In this document: in pieces, positions 33,648 to 40,906 of the stretch
How positions within the stretch are numbered: the first letter of the stretch is position 1
Layout of the letters: each line of letters begins with the position of its first letter
DNA from: an uncultured bacterium
GTDB lineage: Bacteria; Bacillota; Clostridia; Lachnospirales; Lachnospiraceae
Length of the DNA: 64,000 nucleotides
Direction: 5' to 3'
Assembly: GCA_947073545.1 (NCBI GenBank)
Contig: CAMTMP010000005.1
Location: 99,431 to 163,430, forward strand
The notes under the pieces: model-generated
Databases searched by the model: none
Seen by the model: only the letters and a program-made list of their open reading frames with translations
Told to the model about the DNA's origin: nothing
Translations under genes and position numbers: made by a program

Positions 33648-35882
33648 TTAAATATTATTTTTTGTATGTATTAATTTGGACATGGTTTCCAGTAACAATG
33701 GAATATCAATGGGTTTAGTCAAATGCACGTTCATACCGCTTTCCAAGGAAGCCCTCTTGTCACTTTCAAAGGCATTGGCTGAAAGGGCAATAATCGGGAT
33801 GTTTGCCAGTTCAGGATCTTCCAGGGCACGTATGGCTTTTGCTGCTTTAAGCCCGTTCATTACAGGCATTTGAATATCCATTAAGATCAGGGAATAATCT
33901 TCAGGACGGGCATTTTTCATTTTTTCAATGGCAATACTCCCATTTTCAGCTGTGTCAACTAAAAATCCCTGATCACGCAGCAGTTCCGTTTCAATTTCCA
34001 GATTAATTTCATTGTCCTCAACAATTAAAATTTTCAGTCCTGCCAGGCGGCTGTATGGACTTTGAGCATTTTCAGACATGGCAGGAGCTGAATCCTGCAT
34101 ACGGAGGGTTAAAGTGACGGTGAAAGTAGTTCCCTTGTGGAGAGCACTGTCAATTTCTATGCTGCCGCCCATCATGTCTACAATATGTTTGGTGATTGTA
34201 AGTCCTAATCCTGTACCAAAAGCCCCGCTTAAGGTAGTATTATTTTCGCGTTCAAATGGCTCGTAAATATGGGCAAGAAAATTTTCACTGATACCAATTC
34301 CGGTATCTTGAATTTTGAATTGATAGACTGCACAATTATTTGTAAGGATATCCAGTTCTTTGATGTACATATCAACCTTGCCGCCTGGTTCCGTATATGT
34401 TATTGCGTTATTTGTAATATAATGAAGAAGCTGAGTCAGCTTATCGCTGTCTCCATAAATATCAGAGTGTAGCAACTCGTCAGTATGCAGGGAAAAATCA
34501 ATGCTTTTTCCGGAGGCATGTGGAAAAAGAGTATTATATACATCACACATAATATCCTGCAGGCTGCATTTGGATTCTGCAATACCGGCATTGTTGGACT
34601 CCAGCCATGCAATTTTTAATACTTTATCAATTAAATCCAAAAGTTGTCGGCTGGAAGATTCAATTTTGTCAAGATAGCTTAAGGCAGTGCTTTTGTCAGC
34701 AATATTTTTTCTGGCAAGAGAGGTAAAACCAAATATGGCATTTAAAGGTGTACGCATGTCATGAGACATATTGGCAAGAAACGTATTTTTAACATCCATT
34801 GCCAGATTTGCATTTTCAAGGGCATTTTCCAACAGTTGATTTTGCTCCATTTCACGTTGGATTTCCTCATCTACAATCCGGTATCCCATAACAATCTGGG
34901 AAATATGTTCATTGCTCCCTACGTTTACGATTCGCAGCTGTAGATATTGTACTGCGTGATTATTTATTACCCTGTAATTTGTATAGTAAGTTTTGGAAAC
35001 AGACAACTTGGAACGTATATAATTCGGAGCGGTTACTTCAAAAAGCAGCTCTCTATCCTCAGGATGAACCCATGTGTTTATGTATTCAGAGGTAAAGGCA
35101 GGAAAATCAAGAGAGCGTAATTTTTGATTAAACTGTTTTTGCGTGCGGTCGCTTAAACGGTAAGGAAGAACATTGTTTGTGTCTAAATCTATGTAAAGGA
35201 TGGAGTCGTAATTTACACTAAGTCCTTCTATTACTTTTAGACGACGGAGCTGCTCCTGGTCAATGAGATTTCTTTCTTTATTGTACTCATCAATGATTTC
35301 CTGAAGTTCCTGTTCTTTTTCATTTATAAGAGTTGCACTTTCGGTTAACTGCCGGTTTCGCTTTTCAGTGGCATCTCCTATAAATACATAAAAAAAGTCT
35401 CCTGCAGTTTCGCTGTGGATAAAATGGCCATAATCTTCAATCCAGCGGATCGAACCATCTTTACAGAGAATACGGTATTCAACATAATCAAGATCATATT
35501 TGCTGGCAGCAATCTGTTCCTTAATGCTATGTTCTACCCCATCCAAATCTTCCGAAAAAACAATTCCCCTGAAAGAATTTCCGGTAAGTGCCTGAAATTC
35601 TTTCATGTTGTCGCACTGGAAAATCCGAAGAACAGCCTTATTTGCGTACACTATTTGCTCTTCCTGATCTGCATGATAGATAAAAAAGCCTCCCGGCATT
35701 TCATCCATAAAACGGATAAGACTATATGCTGTGTGCAGATCCTGTGAATCTGACAAAATGGAAAATGCCGTTTGCCAGTCATTTTCCATTAAATGTTCCA
35801 GATCAATATGATGCGTTTCAGAAAACTTAAGGAGTGTTAGTATATATTCAATTAAAAGTCGATCTGTATTAGTGTAATCCAT
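33648..35882 (-). CDS. Cytoplasmic PAS hybrid histidine kinase/response regulator
   Basis: This 744-residue protein has no membrane helix. Residues about 55-185 form a PAS-PAC domain (PGGFFIYHADQEEQIVYANK). A second sensor-like region follows (185-345), then HisKA with NMSHDMRTPLNAIFGF (His about 373), HATPase with DTGIGI and GTGLGLTI, and a REC domain at about 615-735 (ILIVEDNEINLEIE; phospho-acceptor in LILMDIQMPV, about 666). It resembles the PAS-GGDEF-like hybrid kinases abundant in Lachnospiraceae. The ATG at 35882 has GGGAG upstream. It diverges from the PspA-type operon, whose signal it might relay. No output regulator is adjacent. Confidence 0.92.
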   Translation of the reverse strand: MDYTNTDRLLIEYILTLLKFSETHHIDLEHLMENDWQTAFSILSDSQDLHTAYSLIRFMDEMPGGFFIYHADQEEQIVYANKAVLRIFQCDNMKEFQALTGNSFRGIVFSEDLDGVEHSIKEQIAASKYDLDYVEYRILCKDGSIRWIEDYGHFIHSETAGDFFYVFIGDATEKRNRQLTESATLINEKEQELQEIIDEYNKERNLIDQEQLRRLKVIEGLSVNYDSILYIDLDTNNVLPYRLSDRTQKQFNQKLRSLDFPAFTSEYINTWVHPEDRELLFEVTAPNYIRSKLSVSKTYYTNYRVINNHAVQYLQLRIVNVGSNEHISQIVMGYRIVDEEIQREMEQNQLLENALENANLAMDVKNTFLANMSHDMRTPLNAIFGFTSLARKNIADKSTALSYLDKIESSSRQLLDLIDKVLKIAWLESNNAGIAESKCSLQDIMCDVYNTLFPHASGKSIDFSLHTDELLHSDIYGDSDKLTQLLHYITNNAITYTEPGGKVDMYIKELDILTNNCAVYQFKIQDTGIGISENFLAHIYEPFERENNTTLSGAFGTGLGLTITKHIVDMMGGSIEIDSALHKGTTFTVTLTLRMQDSAPAMSENAQSPYSRLAGLKILIVEDNEINLEIETELLRDQGFLVDTAENGSIAIEKMKNARPEDYSLILMDIQMPVMNGLKAAKAIRALEDPELANIPIIALSANAFESDKRASLESGMNVHLTKPIDIPLLLETMSKLIHTKNNI

Positions 35883-35974
35883 GTTTTTGCTCCCTATAAA
35901 ACTTTCATAAATAAATTTTAGCATAAAAAGCAAACGCTGTCATTATTTATGTGCTTTCGTATTATAAAAGAATA

Positions 35975-36016
35975 TGGTATAATCACAACAATAATTGTGT
36001 AAAATCATATGATTTT
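35975..36016 (+). promoter_or_regulatory. Extended -10 promoter with two palindromes
   Basis: TGGTATAAT (35975-35983) is an extended -10. It is followed at once by ACAATAATTGT (35988-35998) and the perfect 16-base palindrome AAAATCATATGATTTT (36001-36016), then the ribosome site of the TPM-like gene. The position over the early transcribed region suits a repressor operator. Confidence 0.5.
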
Positions 36017-36037
36017 GTGTAACAGGAAGGAGAATTT

Positions 36038-37102
36038 ATGGGAAGAGCAGGCAGCAGAGGTGGTGGCGGAAGAGCCAGCTTTGGGGGCCGCAGCGCGGGA
36101 CGAGTCAGCGGCGGCCACAGCGTAGGAAGAGCAGGAGGCGGAAGCCGTGCGGGGCGAGGCAGCTTTGGAGGCGGAAGCTATAGCAGCGGAATGGGGAGAG
36201 GGGCAGGGATGCCGCCTCCACCAACAGGGAGAGGACCAGGAATGCCTCCACCGCCTATGTGGGGAGGACCGGGGATGCCTCCACCGCCCCCGGGAAGAGG
36301 ATATAGAAGACGCTCTTCCTATCATGGCGGAGGGTGTCTGACAACTACAATTATAACAGTTTTTATAATTGTGTTTATATTTGTACTTTTTCAAAGTATT
36401 GCAGCAAGTACGGGACGATCAAATTCTTATGGTAATTCTTACTCTTCGGAGCAAACCAGCAGGATTGTGAGAGAAAAATTAAAGACCAATAATGCATACA
36501 TAAATAACTGTATTATAGATGAACTTGATTGGTTTGACAATGCTGCAAAAGCAGGAGGAGAGCTAAAGGGTTTCTGGGATGAAACAGGAGTTCAGCCTTA
36601 TATAATATTGAGAGAATATGATCCGAAGCTTACTTCTGATAAGGAAAAAGAAGAGTGGGCGGCAGACTATTATGATGAGCATTTTGACACGGAAAATATT
36701 TTTCTGTTTGTGTATTTTGCAGAAGAAGATACGGATAATGATGTTGGATATATGGCCTATGCAAATGGATATGAAACCTCATCTATTATGGATTCTGAAG
36801 CAATAGAAATTTTCTGGAACAATATTGATAAGTACTGGTATACGGATATGTCCACGGATGAAGTATTTCAGCTTGCATTTAAAGATACGTCGGCTACGAT
36901 TATGCATACACCTACAACAGGAAAAGATATTCTCAAATGGGTACTGATTGTATTGACGGTTGCACTGGTATGTGCACTTATTGTTTATCTGGTGAAGGAG
37001 AAAAACAGGCGTGCGAAAGAAAAGGCGGCAGAGGATGAAAGAATTCTGAACACTCCGATCCATGATATTGCAGACGATAATCTGGAAGATAAATATTTAT
37101 AA
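36038..37102 (+). CDS. TPM-like membrane protein with Gly/Arg and Pro-rich N-terminus
   Basis: The 354-residue protein starts with about 85 residues of Gly-Arg-Ser low complexity, then three GMPPPP-type repeats. A membrane helix (about 103-122, TIITVFIIVFIFVLFQSIA) precedes an extracytoplasmic domain of about 150 residues that resembles TPM/YgcG domains (FWDETGVQPYIILREYDP). A second helix (about 290-312) and a basic-acidic tail complete it. It is the first gene of a unit with PspA and an AAA+ ATPase, which suggests a role in envelope-stress response. The AGGAAGGAG start site is strong. Confidence 0.75.
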   Translation: MGRAGSRGGGGRASFGGRSAGRVSGGHSVGRAGGGSRAGRGSFGGGSYSSGMGRGAGMPPPPTGRGPGMPPPPMWGGPGMPPPPPGRGYRRRSSYHGGGCLTTTIITVFIIVFIFVLFQSIAASTGRSNSYGNSYSSEQTSRIVREKLKTNNAYINNCIIDELDWFDNAAKAGGELKGFWDETGVQPYIILREYDPKLTSDKEKEEWAADYYDEHFDTENIFLFVYFAEEDTDNDVGYMAYANGYETSSIMDSEAIEIFWNNIDKYWYTDMSTDEVFQLAFKDTSATIMHTPTTGKDILKWVLIVLTVALVCALIVYLVKEKNRRAKEKAAEDERILNTPIHDIADDNLEDKYL

Positions 37103-37131
37103 ATAACAAAACGAAAGGATGGTAAGAAAAC

Positions 37132-37815
37132 ATGGGATTAGCAGACACATTAGGAAGAATTCCTAAAATTTTGGAGGCAAATATTAATGCACTTTTAGAC
37201 AGGTGTGAGGATCCAGCCAAGATGATAGATCAGTTACTGATCGATTATAAGAGAGATTTAGCTGATGTAAAGCGTGATACTGCAGCAGTTATGGCTGACG
37301 TGAAACTGGCAGAGAAAAAAGTAGAAGAGTGTGATGAAGACATTGCGAGAAAGCAAAAGGCAGCAGAGAATGCGCTTAAGGCAGGAAATGAGGGTGATGC
37401 ACGTACACTTTTAGCGGCAAAGCAGAGGCTTGAGATGACCCGTGAGAGCCTGCTTCAGAATTTGGCAGTGGCGCAAAAAAATGCTGAAATGATGCAGGAG
37501 GGCTACAATAAGCTGGTGCGTAGTATTGAGGAGCTTGAAAGCAGAAAAGATGCTGCAAAAGCAAAGATATCTATGGCTAAAGCGCAGGATCAGATCAACA
37601 AAACAGCGGCGAAAGCGAACAGCACTATTAACATGGATGCTTTCAATAAGTATGAGCAGAAAGCAGAAAGAATGCTGGCAGAGGCAAATGCAGCAGCACA
37701 GCTTGATGCGGCGGCTGTTTCAGCAGATGACTTGACTGAAAAGTATACAAGCGGCGCAGATTCTTCTTCTGTAGATGATGAGCTTGCGGCTTTAAAAACA
37801 AAACTTGGGTTATAA
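37132..37815 (+). CDS. PspA/IM30 family protein
   Basis: This 227-residue coiled-coil protein has the PspA/Vipp1 N-terminal amphipathic helix (MGLADTLGRIPKILEANINA), EDPAKMIDQLLIDYKRDLAD and long heptads. It ends with DDELAALKTKLGL, the helix that closes the ESCRT-III-like fold. PspA polymerises on membranes to stabilise them under stress. It lies between the TPM-like protein and the AAA+ ATPase, which may remodel it, much as Vps4 acts on ESCRT-III. That link is inference. Confidence 0.93.
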   Translation: MGLADTLGRIPKILEANINALLDRCEDPAKMIDQLLIDYKRDLADVKRDTAAVMADVKLAEKKVEECDEDIARKQKAAENALKAGNEGDARTLLAAKQRLEMTRESLLQNLAVAQKNAEMMQEGYNKLVRSIEELESRKDAAKAKISMAKAQDQINKTAAKANSTINMDAFNKYEQKAERMLAEANAAAQLDAAAVSADDLTEKYTSGADSSSVDDELAALKTKLGL

Positions 37816-37824
37816 TATTTGCAG

Positions 37825-39237
37825 ATGAAACAATTAGAGTTAAAGCAATTAATTAAGCTGTCCTATGAAATCTGTGAAATGCTCGCAAAAGCTAATGTAG
37901 GGAATATTCTGCTGGCAAAGAAGACACTGAAAGATTTACTTCGGGAGGAACTTTACAGCTTTGCTTTGTATTTGGTGGGAGCAGATGACAGGCTGGAAGA
38001 AAAGGAAAAAAAGGTCATACAGGAAATATTCGGAGATGAAAGTTTCCTGTATGATTCTTTGGCATCAAGGGCTGGAGAAAAGGCGGTAAGCGCAGACTTT
38101 GCAGATAAGCTTCCGGAAAGCCTTAAGTATGCCGTATTGGCAGATGCAGGGCATAAGTTATCCCCTGATCCTTATAAGGGACAAAAGGCTATGATATTTT
38201 ATGACACCTTTAAGCTCTTGGGACAGACTATCCTTGTGCAGAATCCAAGGGACGTAAGTGATATTACAGGTCTTAAATTTACTTTATATATAGACCGTAT
38301 GGAGAAGTTTATTAAAGAACTGGCAGTATGGTATCCGGCTAACCAAAAAATTTACAGACCTGCTTCACCTGTGGAATCAGATTTTGAAACAGTGGAAGAA
38401 AAGTCGGATAAGCTGGAAGAACTCCTTGAAAAATTAAATGGGATGATTGGTCTTGCCAATGTAAAGCATCAGGCAGGAAGTATTGTGAACCTTATCCGTG
38501 TACAGAAAATGCGGGAAAATCAGGGCATGAAGGTTACGGATGTATCCAAGCATATGGTTTTTATGGGCAATCCCGGCACAGGAAAAACAACTGTAGCCCG
38601 AATACTTGCGGAAGTTTATAAGTATCTGGGGGTTTTGAGAAAAGGACAGTTGATTGAAGTGGACCGTTCCGGGCTGGTGCGGGGATATGTTGGACAGACA
38701 GCATCCAGAACACAGGAAGTAATAGAAGAGGCACTTGGCGGCATTTTGTTTATAGATGAAGCCTATACGCTGACCGTTAATAAGGGAGAAGGAGATTTTG
38801 GGCAGGAGGCAGTTGATACGCTGCTAAAAGCTATGGAAGACCACCGGAAAGATTTGATTGTCATTGTGGCTGGTTATACTGATTTGATGGATCAGTTTTT
38901 GGAATCAAATCCGGGACTTCGCTCCAGATTCAGTAATTTTATTCATTTTGATGATTATACGGCAAATGAATTAATGGAAATTCTTCGCAGAAACCTGGCA
39001 GATCAGGAATATAAGTTATCTGCACAAGCAGAAATAAAGGCACATGAAATGTTGCAAAGCAGGGTGGCAAATAAACCTGCAAACTTTGCAAATGCAAGGG
39101 ATGTAAGGAATTTCATGGAACATGCAATTGCAAATCAGGCATCAAGGATTATTGAAATAAAAAGTGCCGGGGAGAATAAAGAACTTCTTGGCACCATAGA
39201 GAAAGAAGACTTGCCGGAATTTGGGACGATAAATTAG
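37825..39237 (+). CDS. AAA+ ATPase (CbbX/SpoVK type) with TerB-like N-terminus
   Basis: The 470-residue protein has an N-terminal helical, acidic TerB-like domain (about 10-165: VGADDRLEEKEKKVIQEIF). A CbxX/CfxQ AAA+ module follows: Walker A VFMGNPGTGKTTVARIL (about 252), pore-loop-like GYVGQTA, Walker B GGILFIDEAYTL (about 308), sensor VIVAGYTDLMDQF and arginine finger GLRSRF. The gene begins 9 bases after pspA with no clear ribosome site (TTG at 37819 is possible), so translational coupling is likely. CbbX-like ATPases thread flexible ends of target proteins; PspA or the TPM-like protein would be the local targets. Confidence 0.88.
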   Translation: MKQLELKQLIKLSYEICEMLAKANVGNILLAKKTLKDLLREELYSFALYLVGADDRLEEKEKKVIQEIFGDESFLYDSLASRAGEKAVSADFADKLPESLKYAVLADAGHKLSPDPYKGQKAMIFYDTFKLLGQTILVQNPRDVSDITGLKFTLYIDRMEKFIKELAVWYPANQKIYRPASPVESDFETVEEKSDKLEELLEKLNGMIGLANVKHQAGSIVNLIRVQKMRENQGMKVTDVSKHMVFMGNPGTGKTTVARILAEVYKYLGVLRKGQLIEVDRSGLVRGYVGQTASRTQEVIEEALGGILFIDEAYTLTVNKGEGDFGQEAVDTLLKAMEDHRKDLIVIVAGYTDLMDQFLESNPGLRSRFSNFIHFDDYTANELMEILRRNLADQEYKLSAQAEIKAHEMLQSRVANKPANFANARDVRNFMEHAIANQASRIIEIKSAGENKELLGTIEKEDLPEFGTIN

Positions 39238-39268
39238 TCCCAGGTTCCGGTTTTATATTGTCAGCAAT

Positions 39269-40099
39269 TTATTCTGATTTTGATGTATCTTCTGTATCTT
39301 TGGGCGGCTGGTTGTTCAGCAAAGGGGTAATTTTTTCCAGGATTTTTTCAACTGCATTTTGGTCGTTGAATACAGATGCCATTGATAGCATGCAAAGTGC
39401 GCCCCAATAAGAATTTATAATTTTCCCCCATTTGTTTAAATCTGCATTTATTGTTTCTAAATAATGCATAGCGTCACGATAGACATTGGGGGTTGAGTTT
39501 TTTTGATTTTTTATAAATTTTTGCGTCATTTCACAGAGAAGCCAGGCTCGGTACTTTTTACTGTCAGTAGCATAATCAACTGCCCAAGTGTATAAATTTT
39601 GGAAAAGAGTAATTTTTTGTTCTGTAGTCATAGTTTTATTGTTTGTAGTTCGGGGAGTACTTGGCGCTGCATTGACCTTTTCTTGCATAATTGTTACTTG
39701 CTCCCCGACAGTATCTACAGAATGGATGATTGCTTCTAGTTTTTCCTTTACGTCATTTAATTCATTCAGTTGTGTATTCATAATAGATTCATTTCTGTCA
39801 TTGAGAATTTCCACATTTTCAGTAGTTTTAGCCAGCCTTTCGGTAGATTCCCAAATTTTACTTTTAATGTCATTGGTAGTGCGTTCGCTGGAGATACTCA
39901 TCCAGATAGCAATGACAGATAAAACAATAGAAGTAATTGTGCTGGCAAAGGAAACCTGAGCGACAAAAGTATCTTTATTGCATAGAGAAAGCACAATGCT
40001 TCCAATAGAAATGACCGAAGCAATAGCGATAAGATATTTGATATGCAGTTTATTTTTTTCGTTTTGGATTACATCTTTATTATCATTTTTTTCCATCAT
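39269..40099 (-). CDS. Two-helix membrane protein with coiled coil, unknown
   Basis: The 276-residue protein has two close membrane helices at about 23-42 and 49-70, then a coiled coil (about 75-135), a Thr/Asn-rich hinge and a helical C-terminal domain (about 155-265: FQNLYTWAVDYATDSKKYRA). No family is recognised. The layout (membrane pair, long stalk, soluble head) resembles membrane effectors found in bacterial immunity islands, but that is a structural analogy only. Its start has GAGAGGT. It diverges from the zinc-ribbon protein gene and sits at the edge of the AT-rich island. Confidence 0.6.
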   Translation of the reverse strand: MMEKNDNKDVIQNEKNKLHIKYLIAIASVISIGSIVLSLCNKDTFVAQVSFASTITSIVLSVIAIWMSISSERTTNDIKSKIWESTERLAKTTENVEILNDRNESIMNTQLNELNDVKEKLEAIIHSVDTVGEQVTIMQEKVNAAPSTPRTTNNKTMTTEQKITLFQNLYTWAVDYATDSKKYRAWLLCEMTQKFIKNQKNSTPNVYRDAMHYLETINADLNKWGKIINSYWGALCMLSMASVFNDQNAVEKILEKITPLLNNQPPKDTEDTSKSE

Positions 40100-40135
40100 T
40101 TGTACCTCTCTTTGTTACCGAAAGTGAAATTCCTC

Positions 40136-40150
40136 AATTGCATTGCAATT
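40136..40150. promoter_or_regulatory. Dyad AATTGC-ATT-GCAATT in the divergent gap
   Basis: A perfect six-base inverted repeat with a three-base centre lies 37 bases before the minus-strand start and about 90 bases before the plus-strand promoter. It may be an operator. Confidence 0.35.
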
Positions 40151-40240
40151 AAGAAGGACTAGTGCCAGATATTGTATCATGAGTAAAGGGGGAAGTAAAT
40201 AGAAAAATGATTTAAACTGTTCGATATTACCTAAAGTTCA

Positions 40241-40269
40241 TTGAGAGTGATTTGAAAAGGGTATATAGT
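40241..40269 (+). promoter_or_regulatory. Sigma-A promoter of the zinc-ribbon gene
   Basis: TTGAGA (40241-40246), a 17-base spacer and TATAGT (40264-40269) lie 31 bases before the ATG at 40301. Confidence 0.65.
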
Positions 40270-40300
40270 AGAGGTAAGAAAAATTTGTCGAGGAAAAGAT

Positions 40301-40813
40301 ATGTTTATGTTATTTTTACTTTTTGCATTAGCGGTTTTAGTCATACTCATTGCAATCGTCATTGAAATTAAAAATTACAAGGAGTATAAAGAATCTGAAT
40401 ATTATAAGATTACGAAAATTCCATATTGGAAAATACATTTTGATATAGGGGTATTTGGAGAATATGATACTTATAGATGCCTATGCCCTTTAGATGGATA
40501 TAAAAGGTATCTTTTTAATTGTTATGTATCAACAGGGAAGATGCCGAAGTCAATAATAAATATAATATATGAAAAATTATATCCTTTAACACAAGTTGGG
40601 GAACTTGAGAAAAAGGAACATATAGAAACCATAAAGAAATGTTATGAGAAACCAGTTCTTTCTAAAACGACAACAGAAATGCAGGATAAAAAATGTCCCC
40701 GCTGTGGGGGAAAATTGGTACTTAAAGTGGCAAAAAGAGGGAATTATGCAGGCAGTAAGTTTTATGGATGCGCAAATTATCCTGGGTGTAAGTATATAGA
40801 GAATGTCAAATGA
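40301..40813 (+). CDS. Membrane-anchored topoisomerase-type zinc ribbon protein
   Basis: The 170-residue protein has an N-terminal membrane helix (about 2-22, FMLFLLFALAVLVILIAIVI), a middle region without known motifs (about 25-115) and a C-terminal zinc ribbon CPRCGGKLVLKVAKRGNYAG, then SKFYGCANYPGCKY. This is the four-cysteine finger of type IA topoisomerases (zf-C4_Topoisom), which binds DNA in many nuclease-linked proteins. A membrane protein ending in a DNA-binding finger could sense or hold foreign DNA near the membrane. It precedes the helicase-nuclease cassette, with its own promoter. Confidence 0.8.
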   Translation: MFMLFLLFALAVLVILIAIVIEIKNYKEYKESEYYKITKIPYWKIHFDIGVFGEYDTYRCLCPLDGYKRYLFNCYVSTGKMPKSIINIIYEKLYPLTQVGELEKKEHIETIKKCYEKPVLSKTTTEMQDKKCPRCGGKLVLKVAKRGNYAGSKFYGCANYPGCKYIENVK

Positions 40814-40848
40814 ATACAAATTAGAGAGTGCTGGTTACACATGTTATA

Positions 40849-40857
40849 TGTTATAAT
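40849..40857 (+). promoter_or_regulatory. Extended -10 promoter before the helicase cassette
   Basis: TGTTATAAT (TG at 40849-40850, TATAAT at 40852-40857) stands about 50 bases before the helicase ATG. The -35 is weak. It suggests that the four-gene cassette can be transcribed separately from the zinc-ribbon gene. Confidence 0.45.
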
Positions 40858-40906
40858 GTTTCTAAATATACAGGTAATATTTTAAGAAAAATAGGCTGGA
40901 ATTATT

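Noticed and set aside
36040..36300. Repeat cluster in the Gly/Arg/Pro-rich part of the TPM-like gene
   Set aside because: It is a coding low-complexity domain (GMPPPP repeats), not an independent element.
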